This document shows, in pieces, positions 49,694-60,962 of a DNA stretch of 64,000 nt; within the stretch, counting starts at the first letter, position 1, and each line of letters opens with the position of its first letter. The position numbers and the translations under genes are program-made. The stretch covers positions 172,867 through 236,866 of the forward strand of contig QAOA01004621.1 in NCBI GenBank assembly GCA_003255065.1. Direction: 5' to 3'. The DNA is from Cercis canadensis. Taxonomy: Eukaryota; Streptophyta; Magnoliopsida; Fabales; Fabaceae. The notes below the pieces were generated by a model. It saw only the letters and a list, made by a program, of their open reading frames with translations. It had not been told where the DNA came from and ran no database searches.

Positions 49694-50937
49694 TTATTGA
49701 GAATAATCTTCAAAAAGTCTATTTGTGGCATGTTGTATCCTAATAAAGTTATGAATAGTGCAACAAACCGTAGGAATTTGCCTTTGTCTTCTTATTGGAT
49801 AATTTGACATTAATTTTAAAATGGGAAATCTTGTCTTCAATACTCCAAAGCACCTTTTAATAACATTTCGTAATGAAGAGTGTCTATAATTAAACAATTC
49901 ATGTTTGCCTCTTGATCGACTTTGTCCACAATAATCTTGTAAATAGTATATTTGGCCACGATATGGAACAAGATATCTAGCCATATTAGGATAACCAGAA
50001 TCAACAAGATAAAATTGATCTGTTAAAAGACAAACAAGAACTTTCATAAGATAACATAAATGATAATGAAGTATCATTTTAATTAACAATATTTTAATTT
50101 GTTGATATACTTCCATGAGGCTTAGAAAAATTGTTTTTGGGCTTCAAGACATCTAAAAGCACTCTTGAATCATTTGTTGTCCATTCCCATCCAGTATACA
50201 CAAAGGTGAACAACATATCAAAATCACATACTGCCATCACGTTTTGTATTATTAAAATTTTTCTTCCACAAAAGGTTGTTTGTTTTCTTGCAAGAGCCCA
50301 AGTAGTAACATGTGTGCCATCAATAGCACCAATGCAATCCTAGAATAGAAACAAACTATTTTAAATTAAAAAATTTATTGATTAAAATACAATAAGATTA
50401 GAAGTAAATGCTTACCTTAAAATAGGGAAAATATTTTTTATTCTCCAAAATGCATCTGTGAGCACTCATTTGATTTCTAAGTTTTATGATTGTTGTGCTC
50501 AACATGCATACGACTTTAAGTACTCTTCTAAAATATTTGCTTATCGTATGAAGAGAATATTGAAAACGCTCTACAACAATTCTGTAGCGCAAGCTATGAT
50601 AAACTATAATCAAGAACAGTGTCACTACTTCCTCTACACCTACTCTTTTACTAACCTTCAAATTTGCCACATTTTTTAAAGCATCACAGAAGTTCAAAAA
50701 TACATGTTTCTCCATTCAAAAAATATCATAACATCTAGCTTCATGGTCAACCAAAACTTCAAGTGTATACATCCTTCCTGTCAGCATAGAAGTTCTACAA
50801 GGTATCTTGTCAACAAAGGTCCTTTGATATTCCATGATTAATTGAATCATAATTAAGTCTCCTAAATCATAATCCAAGTCGTTTGGTTCTGTACTGCTCT
50901 CAATGTTTGAATTATCTCTACAATCATCCAGGGACAT
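49694..50937 (-). pseudogene. PIF/Harbinger transposase, inactivated
   Basis: Model: complement(join(49694..50019, 50111..50339, 50416..50937)), 1077 bases, both introns (76 and 91 bases) with GT-AG and frame kept. The N-terminal part has IPCRTSMLTGRMYTLEVL and MEKHVFLNFCDALKN...ISKYFRRVLK, as in plant Harbinger transposases. The DDE nuclease gives DCIGAIDGTHVTTWA (first Asp), NVMAVCDFDMLFTFVYTGWE (second Asp), QFYLVDSGYPNMARYLVPYR, then FNYRHSSLRNVIKRCFGVLK, where family members have Glu (NVIER) for the third catalytic residue but this copy has Lys. A TGA also interrupts exon 1 at 50716-50718. The enzyme would be inactive on both counts. The family inserts at TWA trinucleotides. A partner Myb-like ORF lies upstream on the same strand. 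Confidence 0.9.
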
Positions 50938-51188
50938 ATTGATCTATTCAAAAGTTTAACACACATTACACATTAACAATAAATTATTAAAATATGAAAG
51001 CTAACATAACTTAGACATAATTTTAGTAATCTTAATAACTTTAAATATATTGATAAACATAATAAGGTTATACAATTTTTGAGTATTGGATAAAATCTTA
51101 AAAGCCAAAATGACATGAAATAACAATACTATCAATGAGTTATACAATCCATCAATGCATCCTACTCAAAGGATTCTAGCCAACCCTT

Positions 51189-51766
51189 TCATCTAAAAGC
51201 CAGCATCTTAATGAACATACGCCTCCAATCTAGATCCTTAAATATCTTTGTTGACTTATTGTACAAAGAACCTAAAACATCGTCCATAGAGTCTAATAAC
51301 TCCATGCATACATCAATGGAATATGGATCATCTAAGGGATTTTCTTGTGCATTATACCGTTCTGCCTTGGCCTTACTTGCCTCTATCATTGCACTCATTG
51401 TTTCAGCCCATTGGTCCAAGCATGTTTCTAGTTTTTCTGACTTTGATATCTTTGGCTTTTTACGTCGATGCTCACTTGATGAACTAATTGCCTTATATCC
51501 CATGTAACTCTTGTGTGGCCCAGCAAAGTTGAAAACTCATAATGTTGAATGCAAAGACGGTTGAACTTTCCTTTCAATCTCTCAACACCATAATTTTCTC
51601 CAATAATTTCTATCAATTCATCATTTATTTCTTTCCAAATCTTCAACTTAAATGTTGATGATTGCAAGTCATTTTTCTTCACTCGATCATATATTAGTTG
51701 AATGAAAGCTTTCATATTTTGGGCTGGCCATTCCATAGTATCTCCCTTTTCACTTTTTCCTCCCAT
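51189..51766 (-). pseudogene. Myb/SANT-like DNA-binding protein, Harbinger ORF1, deleted
   Basis: An ATG at 51766 opens MGGKSEKGDTMEWPAQNMKA and a Myb/SANT-like trihelix (W.....FIQLIYDRVKKND, FKLKIWKEINDELIE, ERLKGKFNRLC) to about residue 90. After VTWD, the usual continuation is missing and a different frame takes over (GYKAISSSSEHRRKKPKISK and a helical C-terminus ending at 51189), as if roughly 100 codons had been deleted. In PIF/Harbinger elements such a protein helps bring the transposase to the element ends and into the nucleus. Same strand as the transposase, about 250 bases upstream. Confidence 0.8.
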
Positions 51767-52375
51767 ATTTTTCTAGTTACATAATATGATATTAAATAAA
51801 TAAAAAAATCTGCAATGTTAACTTATAAAAAATGTAGAAAACAATGTTCGAACCACAAACACTAATTTCAATCAAATAATTACACTCTTAACCATCTAGA
51901 TATTTAAGTAGTGAGTTCATTAAACCTTTTGCCTAGAGAGCTACAAGAATACTACACATACAAAGGGTGTTATATATAACACTTGGAAAGCATGCATACT
52001 TACAAAGACAGCTGCTTCCAAGTAATTGTCCCTCACTTCCTGTTCTGTTTCTATGCAAGTAACATAGTCAAAAATATATATGTTAGAAAGGAATCATGTA
52101 AATCATTTCATATCAAAGGAGAATAGCAAATAATATATATCAAAAAACAAGAAAAACATTGTTTGCACAGATAATCCTACTACTTTGTTGTTAGTTTGAT
52201 TTTTAAGGGGTTAAAAAGTCATTTTTGGATCTTAAAGCTGACTTGTAATTACTTGCATGGATTTAGACTTTGCATGTTTTTTCAAGAATATTTGAGATAC
52301 TTTGCATGAATTTTTATTTCCTTTTAAATTTTGTAGCTTGCTTTTATCATATTACAGCTAGCCCTCATTTGGTAT
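51767..52375. other. AT-rich intergenic right of Harbinger genes
   Basis: Probably the remaining 5' part of the Harbinger element. Terminal inverted repeats and the TWA target duplication were not resolved by eye. Confidence 0.35.
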
Positions 52376-52840
52376 TGTCCTAGTATGGCGAAGAATAGTA
52401 ATGAAATGGCTAGGACTTAATCCTGATATATGAAGATTATCAAGTACATATAACAGCCCACTTTGATTCAATATCTTCTCAACTGACTTGTTGTGCCTTT
52501 TAGCTTCCTCTAACTTTTCTCTAAGAAATATAATCTCATAATCCTTGAGCCCTACTTGAGATTCTAACTTCTTCCCCATAATCTCATAGATTTTTATAAC
52601 ACTCTTCTGCTCCTTCAATTCAACGTCAAGCATTGCTTTCTCTGGTGAAAGATCAAATTGCTTTTTCAAGTAACACTGCTTTAGCTCATACAAGTTCTTT
52701 ACCTCAGAGACTACCAAATTATCAGCAACTTGAATTCCATCAGCATCGTAAGGTGACTGGGCATGTTGTAGCTGAGCATATGTAGCTTTAACAGATGAAA
52801 TGCTAGCAAACAGTTTTCCAAGCAGAGCTACTAAGTAAAT
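52376..52840 (-). pseudogene. GIL1/IRKI-like (DUF641) gene fragment
   Basis: The minus strand reads LLGKLFASISSVKATYAQLQ, HAQSPYDADGIQVADNLVVS, EVKNLYELKQCYLKKQFDLS, then KIYEIMGKKLESQVGLKDYE, IIFLREKLEEAKRHNKSVEK and LLYVLDNLHISGLSPSHFIT. This is the coiled-coil-rich DUF641 domain of the GRAVITROPIC IN THE LIGHT 1 / IRK-interacting family, which acts in seedling growth orientation. The frame is clean over about 155 codons but stops right after ILRHT, where family members continue for over 200 residues, and no start is present. It is a truncated gene piece, perhaps recent because the frame is unbroken. Confidence 0.82.
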
Positions 52841-54653
52841 TTTAAAAGCTGACTAGTTAATTATCAATGATAGTTTGTCATGAATAATGACAACATTCAA
52901 ACTTGGCACCAAGCTTTGTTCTCCAGAACAATTTCTTTCCCTGGGGAAATCTACAAAGCTGCAACTCATGAAATCTAAAACCTCTATCCCAAGTAGAGAG
53001 ACAATCATCATTCCTACTCACCAAAAGAAACTCCCTAGTTCACACCATTCACACATAACAACCAGTTGATGCATGATTGGACCAGAAGATGGTTTGTAAA
53101 TGAAAAACAACCAAAGTTGTTCAAGAAGGTGAAAGGTTATGCCGATACACATTGGGGATACTATCAAAGAGGAATGACAACAATACATGTAGCAAAAGTA
53201 TGAACTTTGACTGATAAAAAAAAAGTATGAACTCTGACTGATAAAAATAAAGTATGAGCTCTGCAACTATAACAAGTGCTGTGTGAATGTCCAGTAAAAT
53301 GTTGTACTTTTATTGCTTGGTTTTTCACTCAACTGTTGCATGTTCTATGTGGCTAATAGCATGCATAATAATCTCAACAACCTTGAAAATGTCAGTTGTG
53401 TGATTCAATAAAAGATTATGTGTGATTACAACAGATTCAAAATTCACTGTAAGGAAAATTGTAATAGGTGGAACCCGACAAACATCAATAGTTGGGTGGG
53501 TTCTAAATCTAAGGCTAACTTCATGCACATTGGCCTCGTATGCACTATTAAAGATTAGCAAGATAAATGAAGGTCCATCAAGATCTTAGCTGACATCCCT
53601 TGGATGAGTCATTTAAGGTGAAAAAGATACAAGCTTTAACTTAAGATTCCCAAAAAAAAGAAAAGAAATTCCAAAAATGATCAGCCAAAAAATCCCAGAA
53701 ATAGGATTTCACTCTAAAGTAATTATTACAAAAGCTGGACAAAAAAAAGTTTACAAAATGCAACACCACCAATTTCAAACAAACCCACTGATGTGAATAT
53801 TTTATTCCCTCCGTATATGCACAATCTCAAAACTACATAAGGTGTATACAAAATCTCATCAAGCATAGTCCAAAAACAAGGAATATAATATTGAACCAAC
53901 CACAGTTCATCACAGAAAGACTGAACACCAAATGAAATCTAACATGCATAAACTCAGAGTCAAGAAGAAGAAAAAGAAAGTCCACTTCCAACTCTCTTCT
54001 TTGAGGATAGCTCCCCTCTTCTATTCCGGAACCTGAATTAGACAAAGAGATTGGACCAAAAGATGTTGCCTTGCTTGCTTGCTTATGGTTGACACTTGAA
54101 CAGCTGAAAGGGAAAACACTGCCATCGGGACGAAGAGAAGAATGTTCACTTAAAACCCATTTTCATTATAATTACAAAATTGCCATCACATTTTCATTTA
54201 TTTTCATTATAATTACAAGATTGCCACTATGTTTTCATTTTTTCATTTCCTGTTTTCAAAAATTTGAGAAGGAAACATTGAAAACAACTTTTTCTATTTT
54301 CATATTTAGGCCTAATTTAAAAAATGTTTTCAGCAAAACATTTTTATTAAACTCAACCAAACGCATTTTCAAGCTCGTTTTCTATTTTCATTGAAAATGA
54401 AAGCAAAAAATGGCCAAAGCAAATAGACCTTTAATTTCCCAAGTTATGATTCCGATGAAATTAAAAAAAAATCCCTATACCAAACGCCCCTCTAGTCTAA
54501 ACTCTTCGGAATCGCAACTCTCCCTGTCTCTTGCATGTCGCAATCGGAAGTCTGAAGTCTCCCGCATCCTCTCTCTTGCCCTTACTCTCTCTATCGCACA
54601 CTCCCTCTCTCTTGCAGGGCAGCAATAGAGGTATGAATTGTGATCTTTTTTTC
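52841..54653. other. Intergenic stretch, no identified gene
   Basis: Contains a ~30-bp tandem repeat ('gtatgaactctgactgataa', about three copies at 53195-53265). Minus-strand open frames (53018-53266, 53325-53561, 53833-54045) have no recognisable similarity. 54160-54420 has A/T-rich text of the kind seen in hAT-related MITEs. 54475-54640 is C/T-rich. Confidence 0.45.
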
Positions 54654-54658
54654 CTTGG

Positions 54659-54966
54659 TGTAGTGGTCTTTTCATCAGCCCAATAAGCCAAAGCCCATCT
54701 CATCAGAGGCCCAGAACAATTTGCTAGCTCAGGGTTCCATTTTTCTCTCTGCCTATAAATAGCCCAAGCCATTGCAAGTAACAACCTTTAAAACCTTTAG
54801 TCATAAATGATATCCATCAAGCTCAAGCCGAACTAATTTAATATTCAGAGCCCGAAAACAAGAATTTGGCCTAACTTTTCTATTTTAGGTTTGCTCGGAT
54901 TTACCCAACCTATAAGATCTCCTCGATCTCCGTGATGTAACCCGACCTTAAACTTATGCATCGTCA
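54659..54966 (+). repeat. 5' LTR of Tat-lineage gypsy element
   Basis: 308 bases from TGTAGTGG to CATCGTCA. The first ~155 bases match 63845-63999, which runs off the window end; the 3' copy has an extra 14-base duplication and several substitutions, so the element is older than the other two. A TATA box (ctataaat, about 54753) lies within. Confidence 0.88.
54753..54760 (+). promoter_or_regulatory. TATA box in Tat-element LTR
   Basis: 'ctataaat' in the LTR, conserved in the 3' copy (about 63953-63960). Expected position of the element's promoter. Confidence 0.6.
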
Positions 54967-54968
54967 TT

Positions 54969-54985
54969 TGGTGCTGTCTGTGGGA
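54969..54985 (+). other. Primer binding site of Tat element
   Basis: TGGTGCTGTCTGTGGGA, two bases after the LTR. Close to TGGCGCCGTCTGTGGGA, which is frequent at this position in plant gypsy elements; two C-to-T changes fit decay. Confidence 0.75.
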
Positions 54986-55040
54986 AATTGATTTCTCTTA
55001 ACACCTACAAATCTTATTGGCTGATCCTGAGTTTAGCATT

Positions 55041-56165
55041 ATGGGCACAAATGATCCATCCACCCCAACCATTCCACCTCCCGTCCAAGAAAGCCTCTCC
55101 ATACCAGCTAGAGAACCGCCAGCCCAACCATCTAACTCAAGGGCACCACCCCAAGTTAGCCGACCTATGTTCAATCTCGAGACTATCTAGGAAGCCCCTC
55201 CTAAAGAAACCTACTCAGGGCAATTGGGCGACACTTTACATTACCTCTTGCAGGAGATTCAATCATTGAAGTGAGAGAGAATAACAGACAAGGCTGAGAT
55301 AGCCGCATATAAGAGGCGAGAAAGCCTCCGAGAGGTCGGAACCTCGGGTGACTCACCGCTCTACCGACCATTTGCTTATATGACCTACAGTGAGTCGCAG
55401 TTCACGAGCAGCCTACTAAAAAATCATTTGAGTGGCTCTGAAGCCTCATTCAACACATGTAGGGAAAACCCTTCCCAGCTGATAAGTTCCCCCAGGTTCT
55501 CTCCATCCAGATCAGAAAGGTCGAAAAGAATGGGAAAACACCCTTTCACCCAACTCATCCTTGATCACCCTCTCCCCACAAACTTCAAGTTGCCCCAGCT
55601 CGAACCCTTTGGCAGGTCATCTGACCCTAGGGAGCACTTGGAAAACTATAATTTCATTATGTTCCTAAGCGGCACCGATGACGAGCTCATGTGTCGTGCC
55701 TTCCCCACCACCTTGCGCAAAGCGGCCTTTCAGTGGTTTTCAAACCTCCCTCCAAACAACATTTCCAACTTTGATAAGTTATCTGAGCTTCTCCAAGCCC
55801 GTTTCTCCACAAGCATGACTCACCAAAGATCCTCCGCCATTCTAGCCACTCTGAAGCAAGAGGAGACTAAACCTCTAAAAGACTACATGAATCGATATAC
55901 TAGACTTTCCTTGCAAATCCGAGACCTGACGGATTTAATAACAATGCACGTTATCCAGGCAGGTCTCCGACCTGAACGTCTGCATGAAAATTTAACCCTT
56001 GACCCACCAAGCAACCTGTCTGAGCTCCTTACTATGACCGCCAAGCACATCAACCTGGAAGAAGTGTTGGGGCAAGCAGAGAAAAACAAAGCCAAGGATA
56101 AAAAAACCTTAAGAAGATCGAAGGGGAGGAAAGCGGGAAAAATTTCCCGTCCGACCTCGGTATAA
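55041..56165 (+). pseudogene. Tat-lineage gag
   Basis: One frame of about 374 codons from the ATG at 55041, broken by TAG (about 55188) and TGA (about 55272). The N-terminus is Pro-rich; the Gag domain shows HPFTQLILDHPLPTNFKLPQ, SSDPREHLENYNFIMFLSGT, MCRAFPTTLRKAAFQWFSNL, LQARFSTSMTHQRSS and LKDYMNRYTRLSLQI, the standard blocks for the large Tat/Athila-side gypsy elements. It ends in a Lys-rich stretch. The zinc knuckle and the junction to protease are lost through frameshifts. Confidence 0.9.
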
Positions 56166-56742
56166 GACATATACCCCTCTGAATCAATCTAGAGCTCGGG
56201 TGCTAGAAGAGATATGTCAAACAAAGCTCGCTCAGCTTCCATAACCAAAAGGAGATGTAGGCTCAGACAAGGAAAGATATTGCGTTTTCCACCGCAGAAG
56301 AGGCCATGATACAAACGATTGCAGGCACCTACGCAATCTCATTGAAGACCTAATCAAGATAGGCTATTTGTAGAGATTTCGGGTCGAAGTTCCTTCCTTG
56401 GCCTCGAGACCTCGAAACAGAGGTAATCAACCCCAAAATAGGTTTCCCCAAAGAAGCCATAACCTCGACCAGAACCGTCGTCGAAGTCGATCACCAATTT
56501 GGCGCCAGCCACTCTAGTAGGACCCAAGGCGTAATGCCGCGGGAACCATACACACAATAGCTGACGATTTTGCAGGAGGAAGAGTATCCAGGTCCTCTCG
56601 AAAAAGGCACGAGCGAGTTGTGGAGAGGCACAATAAGGAAGTACTTCATACTACTGCCGTAGTTCGCAAGAGCTAGAGCACCACTGTCATATCTTTTTCG
56701 GATAATGACTATAGAGCTATTGATCGGGAACACGACGACCCT

Positions 56743-57297
56743 GTGGTCATATATTATTTTATGGCAAATTATGAGGTTTGTAAGGTCCTGATTGACAAGG
56801 GGAGCTCGGCTGATGTCATTTTCTATCGTACCTTCAGACAGCTTGGCATTCCAACATCCAGCCTTGAGAACAACCCCGGGACTCTGGTTGGTTTCTTAGG
56901 AGCTCATGTCAAAGTAAAGGGAACTACTACTCTCCGAACCACTATTGGAGAATTCCACGACTTGACCAGTGCTGAGGTCAAGTTCTTAGTTGTTGACTGC
57001 CCATCAACATACAATGCGATTCTTGGCCGACCTTCCCTTAATCAGATGGTTACTATCATCTCAAAGAAGCACCTCTTGCTCAAGTTCTTGACAATGTCGG
57101 GGAAAGTCGGACAGGCCATAGGGGACCAGCTCTTGGGAAGAACATGTTACAATGTAAGCCTGACAATCAACTATTCCAAACCTTTAAAGCATATCAGCCC
57201 ATGTCGGACCATCCGGAGTAACAAATCCCCATCCAATAGCTCCACAACAGAGAGCAAAAGGTTGAACATCGGCATGAGCCTAAAGGAGACCTTATAG
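56743..57297 (+). pseudogene. Tat-lineage aspartic protease
   Basis: Reads NYEVCKVLIDKGSSADVIFY, where related elements have D-x-G-SSAD at the catalytic Asp, then EVKFLVVDCPSTYNAILGRP, the conserved second half. The Asp and Gly are kept with Lys between. It would cut Gag-Pol in the particle. Ends at 57297, and the frame to reverse transcriptase is broken. Confidence 0.82.
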
Positions 57298-57309
57298 CAT
57301 TTTAGATGG

Positions 57310-58990
57310 GCCAAAGTAACGATTAAACAGTCTAAGTAGGGTCAAGCATGCCCCCGGAGAATCTCAGAAAGCTAACTGATCTCTTAGCGACCAACGTCGA
57401 CTTATTCACATGTGCAGCCTCAGACATGCCAGGTATTGACCCAAATTTCATTTGCCATAAATTTGCTGTGAACGTAGGTGCCAAGCCAATTTCCTAGAAG
57501 AAAAGAATTGTCAGCCTCGAGAAGCGAAAAAGCTATCCAGGAAAAGGTGCAAAAGCTGCTCGATGTCGGTTTCATAAGAGAATTACCATATACGACTTGG
57601 CTATCTAACGTAGTCATGGTAAAAAAAGCAAACGACAAGTGACAGATGTGCGTGAATTTCTCCGACCTTAATAAAGCTTGTCCCAAAAATCCATATCCCC
57701 TCTCGAGCATTGAAAAATTCGTGGATGGAGCATCTAGGTATAAGCTTTTGAGCTTCATGAACGCATACTCGGGATACAACCAGATCAGAATGAACCTTGA
57801 TGACGAGGAGAAAATAACTTTCATTACCGAAAGGGCAATTTATTGCTACAAAGTGATGTTGTTTGGCCTGAAGAATGCGGGAGCAACATACCAATGACTG
57901 GTCAACAAGGTCATGAAAAATTAGGTCGACAAAAATGTTGAGGTATACATCGATGACATGCTAGTCAAGTCAAACTTGGTTTTAGAGCATCTCGCGGATT
58001 TGGAAGAAACATTTACCGAGCTCAGGAAACATAACATGAGGTTGAACCCCTCCAAGTACGCATTTAGGGTGGAGGCCGAAAAATTCCTCGATTTCATGTT
58101 AACCCACAGGGGCATTGAGGCAAACTAGATCAAATGCAAAACCATCATCAATATGGAACCACAAAAAACCATTAGAGAGGTTCATAGATTGGCAGGAAGA
58201 ATCACAGCTCTTTCTAGGTTCATGTTAAGGTCGGCAGACAAAGCTCTACCCTTTTTCAAAACCCTCAAAAAAATTAAGGATTTCTAATGGACCATCGAAT
58301 GTCAACAAGTTTTTGATCAGTTGAAAGAATATCTGACCTCGCCACCCATTCTCTCTAAATCTAAGCAAGGTGAAACTTTGTTTATATACTTGGCCAACAG
58401 TGATTAGGCTGTCAGCTCCACCCTAGTCTGGGAAGAGAATAAACTTCAATTCCCTGTTTACTACACCAGTCACGCCCTCCAGGCATCAGAGCTTAAATAC
58501 CACAAAATAGAAAAGCTAGCCTATGCCCTCCTCCTCTTGGCTCGCCTTCTGAGACCGTATTTTCAGAACCATCTGATGACTGTTTGAACTGATCAACCAA
58601 TTAGGCAAGTCCTAAAAAAACCTGACCTGGTGGGGAGAATGCTTGGATGGTTTGTAGAACTTTTTGAGCACACTCTTGTGTACGAGCCAATGGGAGTAAT
58701 TAAAGCCCAAGCTTTCGCAGATTTCGTGGTTGAGCTCACCCGACCTGAAGGATCCCGATTAGAAGATCCCTTCAAATGGACTCTGTCCATGGATGGATTT
58801 TCTAACATTAAAGGTGGCGAGACAGGAATAATCGTAGAAGAACTAGAAGGAATAATTATTGAGCAGCCTCTATGTTTCAAATTTTTAGTCTCTAATAACC
58901 AAGCAGAGTATGAAGCTCTCATTGCTAGCCTACGTTTAGCCTTGGAGCTCAATGCAAAGAACCTTAGAGTTTTGACCGATTCGTAGCTGG
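57310..58990 (+). pseudogene. Tat-lineage reverse transcriptase and first RNase H, degraded
   Basis: Around 57646 the RT reads MCVNFSDLNKACPKNPYPLS, FMNAYSGYNQIRM, FITERAIYCYKVMLFGLKNA GATYQ, and VEVYIDDMLVKS, the catalytic YIDD box being preserved. The tether and first RNase H follow (FDQLKEYLTSPPILSKSKQG, FPVYYTSHALQASELKYHKI EKLAYALL). At least six in-frame stops are present (for example after ATYQ and in the RNase H part). Dead. Confidence 0.88.
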
Positions 58991-59256
58991 TCATTAGCCA
59001 AATAAAAGAAGAATACCAAGCAAAAGACCTTTAAATGGCCATTTATTTGGATAAAGCCATAACCTTCATATCTAGCCTCAAAGAATTCGAAATACATCAT
59101 ATCTCATGGACCGAAAACACCCAAGTTGACATTCTCTCTAAACTCGCCAGTAATAAGAAGCCTGGTAATAATCAAATGATGATACAAGCAACGCTCCCCA
59201 GTTCGAGCATTGAGCATAATGAAATAATCGGCATTGACAAAGACCATCCATCCTAG
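58620..59256 (+). pseudogene. Second, plant-type RNase H of Tat element
   Basis: After the first RNase H and a linker (VYEPMGVIKAQAFADFVVEL), a second RNase H begins: WTLSMDGFSNIKGG, then SNNQAEYEALIASLRLAL, NLRVLTDS and NTQVDILSKLAS. Extra RNase H of this kind is diagnostic for the Tat lineage (Ogre/Retand and relatives). Two stops (after TDS and in the linker to MAIYLD) interrupt it. Confidence 0.85.
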
Positions 59257-60490
59257 ATCACCCATATTATGTGTTACTTGAAAACAAGATAACTCCTAAA
59301 AGAGAAAGCAAAAGCTCAGAAAATGTAGAGAATGATTTGAAACTATTGTCTTGAGGGCGATGTACTCTACAAACGCGGATACTACACCTTACTTCTGAAA
59401 TGCTTACTCCTGGAACAATCCCTCTACATTCTGAAGGAAATTCACTTAGGCATATGTGGTCACCATATTGGAGCACGCTCTCTGGCGGCCAAGGTTCTCT
59501 GATCTGGTTACTATCGGCCGACCTTACGAGCTGACACTTCTGACCTCATGAAAAAGTGTGATAAGTGCCAAAAATTTGCTCACATTATTTGGTGCCATCC
59601 TCCGACCTACATATTACGGTCGAACCTTGGCCATTATGTAGGTGGGGTTTGGACCTTCTAGGTCCTTTTTCCCTATAGCAATCAGATAGAAGAAATTTTT
59701 AATTGTTGCCATAGACTATTTTTCTAAATGGATTGAGGCCGAACCTTTGGCCACCATTACAGTAAAGAATGTTAAGAAATTTGTTCAAATCTTCATAATT
59801 TGCAGGTTCGGAATCCTACATTCGATAACAACGGACAACGGAACCTAGCTCACAAACACAGGGTTCCGACCTTTTTGTGCCGACTTGCGGATCAGGTTGA
59901 ACTTCACCTCAGTCGAGCATCCCCAGGCAAATGGGCAGGTCAAAGCGGCAAACTGAATAATATTTGAAGGGCTCAAAAAGAGGTTGGATCACACTAAAGG
60001 CAGATGGATTGAAGAACTCCCTTGGGTACTGTGGTCATATCGAACAACTCCCCAGACCTCCACTAAAGAATCAGCTTATAAACTTACCTATGGAGCTGAA
60101 GCAATGATACTAGTAGAAGTCAGAGAACCGAGCTAGAGGAGAGAACACTTCAATGCTAAGCAGAACTAGGAAGCAATGCATACAAGTTTAGAATTATGAG
60201 ATGAGGAAAGGGAAAAAGCCAGACTTACGATGTTAGCATACAAGCAAAGAGTCATGAGATATTACAATGCTAAAGTCAGACCTAAAAAGTTCCGATTAGG
60301 TGATCTCGTCCTCCGCAAGGCAGATATTACGAGAAAACATCTCAACGAAGGCAAGCCTGCCTCGAATTAGGAGGGTTCGTACCAAATACAAGAAGTTCTG
60401 GGAAAGGGGGCCTATAAACTTGTAACTAGGGAAGGTCTCCAAGTCCTTAGAACTTGGAATGTAACTAACCTTAGAATCTATGAAGATTAA
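59257..60490 (+). pseudogene. Tat-lineage integrase, heavily decayed
   Basis: Recognisable in several frames: LKEIHLGICGHHIGARSLAA with CDKCQKFA (zinc-binding part), pieces around AIDYFSKWIEAEPLATIT and FGIPHSI-like sequence (about 59700-59830), NGQVKAAN-like sequence at about 59930, then WVLWSYRTTPQTSTKESAYK and the C-terminal ARLTMLAYKQRVMRYYNAKV. Frameshifts and stops occur every 50-150 bases, making this the most decayed part of pol. Confidence 0.78.
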
Positions 60491-60500
60491 TGTCTTACTG

Positions 60501-60962
60501 AAATTGAAATATCGAGCTGATATTTATTTGTAACCTCCACTGGAGTGCAAACCCAAAAAAGGACCAATGTCCATTAAGCCAGTGAAATACCAAGTTGAGC
60601 TTTGTTTGTAACCTCCATAACAAGTACAAACCCAAAAAGGACTAATGTCCATTAAGTTGGTGAAATACCGAGCTGATATTTGTTTGTAACCTCCATTGTG
60701 AGTGCAAGCCCAAAAAAAGACCAATGTCCATTAAGCCGATGAAATACCAAGCTAATCTTTGTTTGTAACCTCCACTGTGAGTGCAAACCCAAAAAAGGAC
60801 CAATGTCCATTAAGCCGGTGAAATATCGAGCTAATCTTTATTTGTAACCTCCACTGCGAGTGCAAACCCAAAAAAGGACCAATGTCCATTAAGCCGGTGA
60901 AATACCGAGCTGATCTTTGTTTATAACCTTCACTTCAAGTACAAACCCAAAAAGTACAAACC
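60501..60962. repeat. Tandem array, 78-79-bp unit, in Tat element 3' region
   Basis: Unit landmarks 'taacctccac' at 60531, 60609, 60687, 60766, 60845 and 60924 give spacings of 78, 78, 79, 79, 79. Each unit holds 'gtgcaaacccaaaaaaggac', 'caatgtccattaagccggtg' and 'aaataccgagctgatctttg'. Five full units and two partial ones, between integrase and the antisense ORF. Confidence 0.95.

Noticed and set aside
53325-53561. 78-aa minus-strand frame, possible missing part of the DUF641 gene
   Set aside because: Sequence does not resemble any part of that family that I know.
48794-54420. Pair of inverted ends ('acgtttgatta' near 49100 and 'aaccaaacg' near 54355) as termini of one large element
   Set aside because: Match is short and A/T-rich; the distance would include the unrelated DUF641 piece; no target duplication found.
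60524-60724. 66-aa minus-strand frame with repeated GGYKQ
   Set aside because: It is simply the translation of the 78-79-bp tandem array, broken in later units.
60501-60962. CRISPR-like repeat array
   Set aside because: Head-to-tail tandem repeat without spacers, inside a plant retroelement.
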